Shown piece by piece: positions 23,261-35,828 of a stretch of DNA of 64,000 nucleotides. The translations under genes and the position numbers were made by a program. This DNA comes from Liopterus haemorrhoidalis (lineage: Eukaryota > Arthropoda > Insecta > Coleoptera > Dytiscidae), in contig OZ020612.1 of assembly GCA_963971575.1 (NCBI GenBank), positions 65,594,869 through 65,658,868 on the forward strand, in the 5' to 3' direction. A model generated the notes under the pieces. The model had not been told where the DNA came from. It saw only the letters and a list, made by a program, of their open reading frames with translations, and ran no database searches. Numbering within the stretch: the stretch's first letter is position 1; every line of letters starts with the position of its first letter.

Positions 23261-24959
23261 TATTTCTAATTATTTATCTATAGAGTAAATAAGTTATCTA
23301 TAGGATAAGTTATTCACAACGTGTAGGTACTGATAAATATTATCCATTGGATAAAAATGACAGATTTTGACAGATAGGTGTCAAAAAACATTTTATTGAT
23401 AAATATATGTACATAATATAAGCATACATACGTAAAATATATAATATAACAGGTATTATGTACATATTAGACATATCTACACTTTATATATATATTAAAT
23501 ACACCTGTTTCCATTATGTGTACTATTTTATTGTGTAATTACCTATATTAAAATAAATTCAAAATAATTTAGTAATCTACTTTAATTTATACTGAAATAA
23601 AAAAATATTGTCGATTATTTTTAAATAAATTACATTTATTTTTAAAGAAAAAAAACATGGATGCTGATTTAGAAGATTTGCAAGCAGACAATGATGAAGA
23701 AATTGTAGAGTATTTAGAACGACCATACATAGTTCGTGTTAGACCAAATCATATGAACCATTGGGAAAGAATTTATTAATCGATTTCGCTTAGTGAAAAA
23801 TGCATTTAATATCCAGCTCCACCAAATACTACACCAATTAAAAAATAAAAATAAATAAACGGTCGTATATAATTTTCAGTGTTTTTGCATTTCTAATCTG
23901 TATGCAGGATGCATTAAACATAATACTTTTTTTTCCCAGTTTATCTTTTAGATTTACAGCGTCAGTAGCTTTATTTTCTATAACATTTTTACATTTTCAC
24001 ACAAGATTTATAAGTTGCCTTGTTTATCGTACGTTACTTTTGTTAAAGAAAATAGTCAAAAGTCTGTTTAAATCGTTAAAAGTTACTAAATTTCAAAATC
24101 TAGGTCCGCTTAAACTAAAGAAACGAACTATATAGCAATTACCAGTACAAAATTAAAAATTAACAATTTTTGGATGATGAAAAACAAATAATACTTTATA
24201 AAAATAACATAATTATAAATTAGCCCGAAGCAAATATTCAAAAAATTGAAAAAAGAGCAATTTTAAATTCATTTTGTGTTTGACAAACAATATTTATATA
24301 TTCTATTAAAAACTGCAAATAAAATACGCCAGAGACATCTTACGTATCTCCTGGAAAGCAAACAGATTAAATTTTATTATAGCGAGAAAATATTTAAAAA
24401 ATTGTACTAGATGTTGATTTTGTCTGAAGAACTGAGAAAGAAAATTACTTGCCTCTAGCACTCAAAATTTATAAAGACGTCTCCTCTTGTCATATGGTCT
24501 ATTAAACAGTACAGGAAATGGATTTTTTTTTCCAAATGACAACTGGATGGAACCAGTTTTAACATATACTCGATTATTTATTTTTTTTAAAAAGTCGTCT
24601 GCATGTTCGCATCGTTTGGTCGCCTCGTTTGTCGTTGTGAAGTTTAATTTTAATGTTTAATTTTTACAAATATTTCCAAAAATGCTAAATAAGGCGAAAC
24701 ATTAAATAATTATTGTTAAATTTATAAACTGGCGATAATTCCAAAGAAATTATTTTTTCTATGACTGTTATATAAAGTATAATATATTTAACTATTTAAG
24801 TAAGCATAAAGTAGGTCTTAAGAGTTTAAAGACCTAAAGAGCAAAAATAAATGAAAAGCGTAAAAAAAGTGCCGTAACGTGTCTTTATTTCACTCTTACC
24901 GTAAGTACAATCCAAATGTCAGCGATTCATTTTTGGGGTTCTAAACGCCTCTTTCATGA
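23261..24959. other. AT-rich intron sequence
   Basis: Contains a degenerate family E end near 24050-24135 and a short acidic frame near 23656 (MDADLEDLQADNDEEIVEYL) that resembles the N-terminus of a PIF/Harbinger-associated protein but is too short to call. Confidence 0.4.
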
Positions 24960-25141
24960 AAAGAGGTGTACAAACCGAAGATTTCATGTTCACGCGGATA
25001 TTGCAGATAAGCGGATATGATATTTTATCCGCATCCGATCCGCATCCGCACGATTAAAATGATAATTTATCCGCATCCGCAGAAAAATGGCGGATATCCG
25101 CGGATAATCCACGGATAACTGCGCATTTGCAGGGCTCTAGT
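24960..25141. repeat. GCGGAT-rich subterminal repeat, hAT-type end
   Basis: Dense repeats of the type gcggatatccgcggataatc, closing at the right with a CAGGGCTCTAG-type end (gcagggctctag). It resembles the subterminal region of a nonautonomous hAT element. The left boundary is not resolved. Confidence 0.4.
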
Positions 25142-25142
25142 G

Positions 25143-25265
25143 ATTCATTACCAAAAGTTGAAGGAGTTAGGCCTTTACTAAAATTGTAAAAAATCAATAA
25201 CGAAAACCTTCACGAGTAATATGCCATCTAGTGGTCGTTTGTAAAAACATAAAAGGTAACTCTTG
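25143..25265 (-). mobile_element. mariner end fragment abutting another insertion
   Basis: On the minus strand this reads from the terminal motif gagttaccttttatg through ttactcgtgaaggttttcg and gtaaaggcctaactcc, matching the 5' end of the mariner at 32667-34777. Only the terminal 120 bp survive. Its terminal TA is shared with the next transposon. Confidence 0.7.
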
Positions 25266-25267
25266 TA

Positions 25268-25833
25268 ACGGGTGTTTTTTTTAGAGGTATAGAACTTTAA
25301 ATTGCAATAAAACAACGATGGATTATTCGATTGACATGAATTTTTTTTTATTCGAAAGATAATCTTGTGGCATTACATTAAATCATACCAACAAGACGGC
25401 GCAACATGTCACACAGCTCGTGTCACAATCGATTTATTGAAAGACACGTTTGGTGACCGCCTAATTTCACGTTTTGGACCTGTGAATTGGCCTCCAAGAT
25501 CTTGTGATTTAACACCGCTGGACTACTTTCTGTGGGGCTATGTAAAGTCATTGGTCTATGCGGATAAGCCACAAACGCTTGACCATTTGGAAGACAACAT
25601 TCGCCGTGTTATTGCCGATATACGGCCACAAATGTTGGAAAAAGTCATCGAAAATTGGACGTCCAGATTGGACTACATCCGAGCCAGCCGTGGCGGTCAT
25701 ATGCCAGAAATCATATTTAAAATGTAATGCCACAAGATTATCTTTCGAATAAAAAAAATTCATGTCAATCGAATAATCCATCGTTGTTTTATTGCAATTT
25801 AAAGTTCTATACCTCTAAAAAAAAAACACCCAT
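25268..25833 (+). mobile_element. mariner-type element, internally deleted, about 105-bp inverted ends
   Basis: 566 bp between TA dinucleotides. The ends (gggtgttttttttagaggta and mirror) continue as nearly perfect inverted repeats for about 105 bp each, ending aatcttgtggcattacatt. Between them is only the C-terminal third of a transposase. Long, nearly identical arms suggest a fairly recent deletion derivative. Confidence 0.88.
25365..25727 (+). pseudogene. mariner-type transposase, C-terminal catalytic third
   Basis: After a short leader the frame reads YQQDGATCHTARVTIDLLKD, FGPVNWPPRSCDLTPLDYFL and WGYVKSLVYADKPQTLDHLE, finishing with a basic tail (RASRGGHMPEIIFKM). This contains the second catalytic Asp (QQDGA) and the third (TPLDYFLW). 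The HTH domains and first Asp are absent, so it cannot be active alone. The apparent initiator Met belongs to the inverted repeat. Confidence 0.85.
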
Positions 25834-26209
25834 TATAAGGAACAGTCCCCACACTTATCCCGGGTTCTATAGCCAACAATGATAATGAGAAGAGTTAGTA
25901 CCGAAATTGTCCACGCTCTAATCTAGCCAACAGTGTATATGTTGATTTGTATCATGTTTAATGTTTAACTGGTTTTGTATCTGCAAAATACGAGCTAGTG
26001 TCAAGCACAGCTTATATTAATGTTTTGTGATAGTTCAAATTATGCTTTGATCAGTCTATAAGTTATGAGGACACGAGGAACTGTTCACCAATCAGAAATA
26101 ATCAATACAATGTTGGAGGCACTACCATATATTGCTTTAATCAACTGAAACACATCACGTATCATTTTGTATTATGATATGAGTTCTAGTTTTATTTCCT
26201 CTACGTATG

Positions 26210-26470
26210 ATATTTAATTATAATAATAGTCAGAGTAGCGTCAATTAAATTGAGATCGGCAGGACATGCCGCCCGTTCAATTGGCAATAGATGGACCAAA
26301 ATAGTTCACCAATGGAGACCGTGGCAAGAGAAGAGCAGCAGGGGAAGCACACCTACTGAGTGAACTGATGACATCAAACAAATAGTCACAAAATGGATGC
26401 AGCAGACACAGGACCGCTAAAACTGGATTTGTTTATGGGAGGCCTATATCGAACAAAGTGTTTGCTCAAG
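26210..26470 (+). pseudogene. LINE 3' end remnant 1
   Basis: With frameshifts and stops: LRSAGHAARSIGNRWTKIVH, QWRPW and DDIKQIVTKWMQQTQDR, then an EAYIEQ-like end. This matches the region after the reverse transcriptase in insect LINEs (AGHIARM--NRW, GRP-TRW-DDI, WM--AQDR--W). No RT core is present. Confidence 0.6.
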
Positions 26471-26870
26471 CAAAACCAACTCTGTGGGTTGGACACGTAA
26501 TACGTATGCCAGGAGAACGCCTACCGGGATAAATACTTTACTCTGAACTGCAAACTGGCATTCGTAATGTAGGAGCCCCGTATAGACACTTAAAAGTTCA
26601 AACTCAAGCTGCCATAATTGGAAAGAGTTGGCAAAAACTGGAATATATGGAGAAGAACTACATGGGAAGCATTATCCATGTATGAACACCAAAAACAGCA
26701 AGCCGTACGAGCCAAAACAGTAGCGAGGAAACAGAAAACATCGGACAACAACAGCATGGCCGTGCTAACATGCCCTATTTGTGACAGACGTTTTACGGCC
26801 AAAATAGGTCTCTTTAATCACCTTAGAGTCCATGAAAGACACAACACTATAATATAAATAAATGTATTTA
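26470..26870 (+). pseudogene. LINE 3' end remnant 2 with CCHH finger
   Basis: A second, different LINE tail directly follows: LWVGHVIRMPGERLPG, RNVGAPYRHLK and then a 79-codon frame WNIWRRTTWEALSMYEHQKQ and CPICDRRFTAKIGLFNHLRV-H. A C2H2 finger at the very C-terminus with IGL--HLR-H is typical of some LINE ORF2 proteins. Frameshifted; not a host zinc-finger gene. Confidence 0.68.
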
Positions 26871-26947
26871 TTGTAGCACAAAAACTTCGATCTTAATTTT
26901 TTTCTTGGACTTAAGAGCTTTATTTTTATGCAGCGCAATAAAATAAA

Positions 26948-28380
<1,433 letters not shown>

Positions 28381-28384
28381 ATTA

Positions 28385-28990
28385 ACTAATTCCGCAATCT
28401 TACATATAAAAATTAATTTCTATTTGTCCGTCTGTCTTTTCTTTATGCAAAGCCAAATGGATAGACCAAATTTCACCAAATTTAGTACAGGGGGGTAAAA
28501 TAATCCGAGTAAGATTTTAGTGAGGGTTCCAACTTCGTCTGTGTCCCCCTAGGGGGAGTTATGGGGGGTAAACCATCAGTTTCGCACACTCCGTGCAGTT
28601 TGAATTAATTACTTACGCTAAACCTTAAGAGATAAATGACATGATGTAGACAAAAAATTTAGATCTTAACTAGATCTAAAAAAAGTCTGCGAGAGCATAT
28701 ACCTATCATGAAATTGATATATATCCGATATTGTCTATTGGTCAATTTTCTGTTTTTAAACGTAATAGTTTTTGTATTATAAAGTTTGTGGGTGCATAAC
28801 ATCGGAGATTTATAGTGATGTATCAATTATTTTAGAACAATAAATTAAACCATTTCACTTAGAATCATAATGTACTAGCACTATACATGAAAGATTAATA
28901 AAAACGGAGTCGCTATCGAGCGACTCCGTATGATTATGCCCATCGGGGCATAATTTTCCCATAACGCCAATGATGCATACAAGATTTTAT
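28385..28990 (+). mobile_element. Helentron/Helitron-like nonautonomous element, candidate
   Basis: The start (acatataaaaattaatttct, then tttgtccgtctgtc and gaccaaatttcaccaaattt) resembles the common insect Helentron leader. Two perfect hairpins in tandem follow near the right side (28904-28929 and 28933-28954), as expected near a Helitron-type 3' end. The exact termini are not defined. Confidence 0.4.
28904..28954. repeat. Two tandem perfect hairpins
   Basis: First stem acggagtcgc/gcgactccgt (10 bp, 6-nt loop); second stem attatgccc/gggcataat (9 bp, 4-nt loop), three bases apart. Perfect pairing in an AT-rich background makes chance unlikely. Confidence 0.85.
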
Positions 28991-29407
28991 TTTTCACTTC
29001 AAATAAAATAAAAAGTAAAAATTAACAGATATTTATATCTACTTTCAAATAAAATAAAAAGTTAAAATCATCAGATCTGGTAGCCTATGACAACAAACAT
29101 GCATTTATAGACAAAAAACAAACGATTTTGTTTAATCGTTTAATTGTTTTAAAACTAAATTGATATTAAAACAGAATTGATATTAAAACTAAAGTAAATT
29201 TGCAAGAATTGTCCGAATATATCAACATAAATGCACAAAAAGCAACAAAAAATTTATTGCCAACTAAATCAAAACATAAATATGAAAAAGAATATAAAAT
29301 CTTTAGACTATGGCAATAAAAAAAAATCAGCTGTGGCCATCACAGGACCGACCGCCATTATAAAGTACTTGTATAAAATACATTCTAGCAGCAGAGTAGA
29401 AATAACT

Positions 29408-29971
29408 TTGCCTAATATTTTCTAACAGAGATATTATTTATCATGGCCATGGAAACGTTACATATAAGTATGAAAAAATAGATTCATAGAAAAATTTCAA
29501 AAAGTTTTTAAATTTTTTTTTGTTTTATCAAAAAATGTCTCAAATACAAGTTGTTAGTTATTGCTTTTATAGCAACTTTTGTTCAATAAATATTTTCGAA
29601 ATATTTTTGTGTTGTGGAATATTCGCAAAAATCTTAAAATTGACACGAGTAAACTCCCATTTTAATTGAACCGATTTTTACTAAAAGTTGATCAACTCGT
29701 GCCATTGATGGCAGAAGCTTAAATATGCAGTTTCATAAAAATCCTTTTAGCCGAATTTGCTCTGCACGTGCACACAGAGAGACAGACAGATAGACAGACG
29801 GACGGACGGACGGACGGACGGACGGACGGACGGACGGACAGACGGACAGACAGACCGACAGACATCATGCTAAAAATAGTCAAAACTCAATTCGTGGAGA
29901 TCCATCGAAATCTCGAAATGTCAAAATCGGTATGATCACAATACCTCCCTTATATATGTTGGCGGTCGGTA
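29408..29971 (+). repeat. Family B repeat
   Basis: Full-length copy from cctaatattttctaacagag to tatatgttggcggtcggtaa, with a GACG-type microsatellite in the middle (29790-29860). Confidence 0.85.
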
Positions 29972-30506
29972 ATAAGGTGCCGGCCGTAAATGAGACTGTA
30001 CTGTTGGCGTTGGTTTTCAAGAATTGGTAAGTTAAACATTTTTCACATATTTGGATACGTAAGGTTATTGATTTCTTTATTTTAGTAAGTTCTAATTTTT
30101 ATAACTAATAAATAAAGTTAGTTATGGTTTATTCGATATATTTTTTATTAAAACGGTTTTTTTGGAGGGCTTAATGAGCTAATGAGCGGGCGTTATGGAT
30201 CCATTACAGTTCCACCCACACTTCCACCTACTGATTACGCCCGGTTGTTATGAATATGTTTAAATATCTCGTATCCAAGGAATTATAAACAAATAACGAA
30301 GTGAAAAATCAAATAATTTCTTATTAAAAAAGAAAATTTGTTGATTAAATCTTGTATAGTCAGCATTGTAACGATAGTAGGGGAGTCCCTTATTTTCTAG
30401 TTTTACTGAGAAAATAATGCTATAATTAGTAGCTTTTCCATTAGTGATATCTTGAGTAAATAAGAAAGCTTTTAAGATTGAGATAAATATAAAAATTTAC
30501 ACTTAC

Positions 30507-30638
30507 CCACATGATGACAATTAAGAAAATAAAATTAATGATTAGAATGCCAACAGCGGGGGCTTGGTAGATCCAATCGTAGGTGTGAGGTCTCATCCAA
30601 GGACAGTTGTCCCATAAACTCTCTTGGTGCACCTTCAC
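30507..30638 (-). CDS. DH44R: DH44 receptor exon, ECL2 and TM5
   Basis: A 132-nt exon (44 codons), acceptor tgtaatttgcag, donor gtaagtgta, phase 0 at both ends. It encodes ECL2 with the conserved Cys-Pro-Trp (NCPWMR), whose Cys should form the disulfide to TM3. The YDWIYQ motif at the TM5 entry and the helix GILIINFIFLIVIMW follow. It splices directly to VLIIKLRSA, giving the continuous class B TM5/ICL3 sequence. The open frame runs on into the intron on both sides, so an ORF caller gives a 90-residue product; only the middle 44 residues are exon. Confidence 0.93.
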
Positions 30639-30864
30639 CTGCAAATTACAAGTAATTAGTATTGGAAAACGCTCTGAAACTAAAATTGGAGCAGTGATAA
30701 CAGTAGAATGCAAACAAGGAAGTTATTAAGTTGGTGTCTTTTGGAATTTGAAACTGGAGCATTAATAAAAACTAGTGAACCCGTTGCCAACTGTGTTGGC
30801 AAATAAATTATTACCTTAATGAGGATCTTGCTCGACACCTCAGACTTCTTTCTCTAGCCATACG

Positions 30865-31217
30865 TAGGCTGACCAGATTTTTTTTAGAGAAAAAGAGTAT
30901 ACTAATAAAAAGGTCACACTCCAAAAATACAATTGATGAGTAAAAAACAGAGGTCCTCACTCAAAAATACTAGTAACGAGCAAAAAAAAAATGCTCTTCA
31001 CTCCCAAAATAGAAGTGATGAGCAAAAAAAAGGTCTTCACTCCTAAAATCGACGTAATGAGCAAAAAAAAAGGTCCACACTTCCGAAATAGAAGTGATAA
31101 AAACAAGTAACCAGCAAAAAAGAGTATATTCAGGTTTTTTTTATAAAAAGTAAGAGTATAGAAAATATTACTCAAAAAAGAGTATAATACTCTAAAAAAG
31201 AGTACGTCTGGTCACCC
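30865..31217. mobile_element. hAT-like MITE with minisatellite core
   Basis: Ends taggctgaccag and (minus strand) gggtgaccagacgtactc; flanked by a perfect direct repeat TAGCCATACG (10 bp; the true duplication may be 8 bp). The core is about five units of a 41-47-bp minisatellite (cactcccaaaatagaagtga plus tgagcaaaaaaaa). Lies in the 25-kb intron. Confidence 0.8.
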
Positions 31218-31356
31218 TAGCCATACGCCTAATTTCATCAAATTTAAATTGAATCAACTCTTCGCCCATTATTAAAAACTGGACAAATAATGAGTATTAT
31301 TCCGAATTATTTATTCATTGACTTTTTAAGATGCGAAAACGATTCATTTTCACTCA

Positions 31357-32094
31357 GTGCATTACCTTTATAATGTTAATACTGATCAAAGAATCTGTAT
31401 CAAATTTTGTGTGAAAAACAAAATTAAGTGCGCGGACGCATTCCGAATGTTGACTGCGGCATATGGTGAAGCTACCTTGGACCGAAGCAACGTTTATCGG
31501 TGGTACAAAATATTCTCAGAGGGCCGAGAAGATGTGAAGGATGAAGAGCGTGCCGGACGTCCGAGCACGTTAGCAACAGACGTAAACATTGATGAAGTGA
31601 AGAAAATAGTATTGGCCAATCGTCGAATCACCGTTAGAGAAGTTGCTGAGGACCTAAACTTATCAATTGGCTCGTGCCATTCGATTTTTACAAATGATTT
31701 GGGCATGAAACGGGTCACCGCGAAATTCGTGCCCACACATCGTTGCTTGTGCGCAAATTTTTGGCCAAAAACAACACACTAATAATGCCGCAGCCACCGT
31801 ATTCCCCAGATCTGGCCCCCTGTGACTTTTTCTTGTTCCCGAAACTGAAGAGGCCCATGAAAGGACAACGCTACGCTACGAGTGAGGAGATAAAGACGGC
31901 ATCGAAGGAGGAGCTGAACAAGATCACAAAAAATTATTTTTTCAAGTGCTTCGAGGATTGGAAAAAACGGCACAAGTGTATAATACCTGGTGGGGATTAC
32001 TTTGAAGGGGATAAAATAGATATTCATGAATAAATAAATAATTTTTGAAAAAAACACAAAATTCGCGATACATTTTAAACAGTCCTCGTATTGT
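31357..32094 (+). pseudogene. mariner, 5'-truncated and internally deleted
   Basis: The first frame (DQRICIKFCVKNKIKCADAF, NVYRWYKIFSEGREDVKDEE, RRITVREVAEDLNLSIG, AKFVP) is the two-HTH DNA-binding domain of a mariner. At 31727-31740 it is joined, in another frame, to HTSLLVRKFLAKNNTLIMPQ, PPYSPDLAPCDFFLF and CIIPGGDYFEGDKIDIHE. The third catalytic Asp is present, the first and second are deleted. The right terminal repeat (minus strand cgaggactgtttaaaatgt) is present next to TA; the left one is missing. Confidence 0.88.
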
Positions 32095-32683
32095 TAATTC
32101 TGTATGAGAAACTTATGTTCACTTTAGTGCTTACACTGCCCTTAATATATTTAGTATCAACGATAGCGGGTTTAATCTTCCAATAGTAAAACTAACATAA
32201 ATATTTCAAATCTTACTTTGAATATATTTTTCATTATTTTCTGCTGTGGAAAATAACAAAGAATGTACTTAAGAAAATGTATCACGAAGAAGAAGATTTA
32301 GATCTTCTGTTTTTGAGTCATAAGTTAGTGAAGTACTCATATTTCAAACTGAAACATCTGAGCACAACTAATATTTCAAATTTACTGTATAAATATAGCT
32401 TTTTGAATAATGAATCGCCTACAATTTTAAGATGTTTTTGTAGTTTTTAGATATGTAATTTAGTTAAAGGATCAGCAGACATTAAGACTGGAGATAGTAT
32501 TAAATGGTTCTTGTAACATGCTGTTTATATTAAATTTCAGTCCACTATATTTCTTAATTAAGCTCACAGACGTTCACCATTTCCATATATCAAAATTACT
32601 ACCATCCAAGAGCGTAACATAGTTTTCTTTTATTTCAAAATAATTGTTAAAAAATTTGGTCCTGTACGAGGGTTACCTTTTAT

Positions 32684-32843
32684 GAGGCGCGCACACAAGG
32701 GGGTGGTCCTCGGGTCCAGACCCCCCCCCAGGAATGGAAAAATCATATACTTATTTAATACAAACTAAGCAAATGAAAATAAAAAATCACCTTTTTAGGG
32801 TTTTGTAGGTATGACCAAAAAACCCTTATACCGTCAGTTTGTC

Positions 32844-32909
<66 letters not shown>

Positions 32910-33890
32910 TCGGTAAAAATTGTAGCCAAACGGCTAAACCTAGAGAGTTGAAATTTGGCATGCTTATACAACTCTTTGACCCGCACATAGGAAAAATACT
33001 AAAACATCTAAAAAACATACCCCCCTAAAAATATAAACAAATATGTGCTCATCGAAAAAAAAATATTTTTTTTAAATTCTGAGTAGGGTATCAAATGAAA
33101 GCCCTTAGTACGTGGATTAACGATCAAATTTTTATTTTTGCAAAATAAATTATTTTGATGCGATTTTAGCCAAAAATGTGCAAAAAAATTTTTGTCCCAC
33201 ACCCTGTAGCCTAGATGGTTTAAACTAAAAATCTAAAAAAATTCTAAGTAATGTAAATTGGTGTGAACCGAAATAGTACAACAGGAATTTTTGATCAGAT
33301 TATGTTTTTGGAAAAAAACGCATTTTTTGTGGTTTTTGGTTCACAAAGTACAAAAGTTATACCAATGTAAGACACTCACATGCATAGCGTGCGATGGCTA
33401 CATGCGTTAGAGCACTCTTAAACTGGCTGGAAAACGAAGGGTTTCGAGTTCGAGTATGGAGTGAATTTTATTTTTTGTTTTTTTTTTGCATTTTTATTAT
33501 GTTGAAATTATTTTGTCAAAATTCTAGTTATATTTTGACAAATGTTGTATTTAATTTTTATGAGCGTAAATTTAATAACCAGTCTTATTATATGATTAAC
33601 AGACGATAAATTATTTTAAAAATATCGTTCATTTTGCCGTGATTACTACAAAGTAAAATTTGTCCTACACACTCAGCATACCGCCTTCACTTATTATATA
33701 CCTGCGAAACCCTGAAATGTGTGAATATTCACACTTCACATCAATTTTTTATTAATTAAATTTAATTATAATCAAAATTAAAATATATATGAGCACAATG
33801 TCCCTAAAAAAAAAACAATATATTTGTATTATTTTACGAAAATTTTGTCGAAATGGACCCCCCCAGATTAATTTTCTGTGTGCGCGCCTG
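32684..33890. mobile_element. hAT-like element inside the mariner, carrying a family A copy
   Basis: Left end gaggcgcgcacaca and right end (minus strand) caggcgcgcacaca, flanked by perfect 8-bp CCTTTTAT. The duplication lies in the mariner's left inverted repeat. The interior is mostly a family A element between two short C-tract flanks. Confidence 0.88.
32792..33750 (+). mobile_element. Family A repeat inside the hAT-like element
   Basis: From tttttagggttttgtaggta through a GTCT microsatellite to the hairpin gtgtgaatattcacac. The tRNA-like module (33385-33455) is degenerate. Somewhat shortened between the tRNA-like part and the terminal hairpin compared with other copies. Confidence 0.85.
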
Positions 33891-33945
33891 CCTTTTATGT
33901 TTAACAAGTTTGTAAAAAAATGGATATTACTCGTGAAGGTTTTCA

Positions 33946-34714
33946 TTGATTTTTTACGATTTTAGTAAAGGCCTAACTCAACAACAATGCATAGATTCGC
34001 TTCGTTCAACTTTTGGTAATGAAGTACCAACAGAAAAGACTGTCTACAATTGGTTTGCAGAATTTCGTCGTGGTCTTGCGTCCATCAGTGATGAATCTGG
34101 TGAAGGTCGACCAAAATCGGTTGTGATTCAAAAAACCATCGATGCTGTGCGCAAAATGATTGAAGAAGATCGGTATGTGACTTACCGTGAGATAGAGATA
34201 TTCTTTGGCATATCGCAGACTGTAATACAGTCGATTTTGCATGAACCGCACAATTTGACCGAAGCTCAAAAAAAGGCTCGTGTTGATTGGTTTAAGGGAA
34301 TGCTAACAAAATTCAACCTTTAGAGGATCGGAGAACAGTTAATGCTGAATGGTATACAACAATTTTTTTTACCAGAAATCATCGACAAAAACAACCAAAA
34401 ACATCGCATCATTCTTTATCATGATAATGCAAGCTTTCACACAGCACGTCAATTGATTATTTGAAGAAGAAAAACATCGAATTAATATCTCATTGCCCTT
34501 ATTCACCTGATTTATCCCCTAACGACTTTTGTTTGTTCCCAATGTCAAACAAATGCGTGGACAGCGATTTTCATCATCTCAAGAAGCTGTTGAAGCCTTC
34601 GAAAACCATGTTTTTAAGATACCAACTTCAGAGTGGAAAAAATGTTTCGAAAATTGGTTAGAATACATGCAAATGTGTATAAATCTTAAAGGCGAATATT
34701 TTAAAAAGCAATAA
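33946..34714 (+). pseudogene. mariner transposase, frameshifted with central deletion
   Basis: The frame GLTQQQCIDSLRSTFGNEVP, VYNWFAEFRRGLASISDESG, VTYREIEIFFGISQTVIQSI is the DNA-binding half. After a deletion near 34320 it resumes NQKHRIILYHDNASFHTARQ with the second Asp, CPYSPDLSPNDFCLF with the third, and a C-terminus WKKCFENWLEYMQMCINLKG ending EYFKKQ. The first Asp is missing and at least two frameshifts occur. Same family as the relic at 22485. Confidence 0.88.
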
Positions 34715-34869
34715 TTTTGTTCAAAAAAAAATTTCTTTCTTAGTTTTTGTAAAAACTTAAAAGGTAGACCTCCAACGTAACTGTGCGTAATCATTCACAA
34801 CCTTCTAAATTAATACTTATACTACAATTAAGAGTTTGTAGACTCCAAACTCTTACGTTAATTTATCTT

Positions 34870-35034
34870 TTTTTTTTATTTTTTTTATTTTTGGACTTAG
34901 CTACTATGTCCATTATCCAGGAGATGCATTTTTATTTTTGAAAAATCCATGCCATAACCGGGATTCGAACCCGAGCCCTCATGGTCTAGAAGTTAGTGCA
35001 TCGCTACACTAACCACTACGCCATGGTGACCGGC
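34870..35034 (-). mobile_element. tRNA-derived SINE
   Basis: On the minus strand the head has an A box-like tggcgtagtggttagtg and a B box ggttcgaatcccgg, about 70 nt long, followed by a short body and an A/T-rich tail. The stems do not pair well enough for a real tRNA. It abuts the AATAGACC element. Confidence 0.7.
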
Positions 35035-35035
35035 T

Positions 35036-35828
35036 AATAGACCATATTAGTGTGTCGTCACATACATGTGCTGCCATCTGAGAGCTGAGTCCTTTTGAAG
35101 TTTAAAATACATAAGACATTACTTTTGTTACCTTAATTTTTAAATATTTTCAATTTTGGAGCAAAAAATATGTATTTTTGATAAATATATACTAATATAT
35201 ACAGTCCAGACACTTTATATTATAGAATAATGATTTTATAAATATATAAATAAGGATTCGAAGATATATTTATAGGTTACGTTTTTAAATAATATGAAAA
35301 TCTGAATATCTTTAGTATTTATTTAATTAACACTAAGTAATCATTAATAATTTGTTTTAGAATGCATATTGGTGTATTGTTTTGCTCCAAATTGTAACAA
35401 TTACATCTACATTATTAATTGCAATTATTTTTGTTTTTTGACAGATGAAAATGAAAAACAATAATGGAAAATTAAAAACAACATATTATTCCTTTAAACC
35501 ATTTAGATATGGCACACACACTTATTGCTATGTTACTTGCCTTAATAATGATTATTAACGTAAATTTTTCAAAATTAACCTGCAAAATAATATTGTTCTG
35601 CAAAAATAATGACATATTAAATTATAATGTATAAAATAAGAATTTTAATAAATAAATATTGACTTGTAGATTTGATGTGAAGCACTCTCTTACTTTGAAA
35701 ACTTAATTTATATTTCCAAAATACAATTTAACAAAAAAACAACATGCTAAATTCAAATAAAAGGAATCCAACCGCGAGACGGCAGCACTGAATCCCATTT
35801 TGTGACGTAGTTACTAATATGGTCTATT
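35036..35828 (-). mobile_element. Nonautonomous DNA element, AATAGACCATATTA ends (copy 2)
   Basis: 793 bp, the reverse-oriented counterpart of 12417-13217. Its ends are aatagaccatattagt and the mirror. Point differences and small indels throughout indicate age. No ORF recognised. Confidence 0.75.

Larger units (their letters stand above)
32667..34777 (+). mobile_element. mariner, deleted and interrupted by a hAT-like element
   Basis: The left end cgagggttacctttta and the right end (minus strand) ggaggtctaccttttaagt are matched and next to TA. The left end is split from the rest by a 1,207-bp insertion with an 8-bp duplication. Subtracting it leaves about 0.9 kb, so the transposon had already lost part of its gene. 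Confidence 0.85.

Noticed and set aside
26618..26857. Host C2H2 zinc-finger gene
   Set aside because: A single finger at the very end of a typical LINE tail sequence, with frameshifts upstream.
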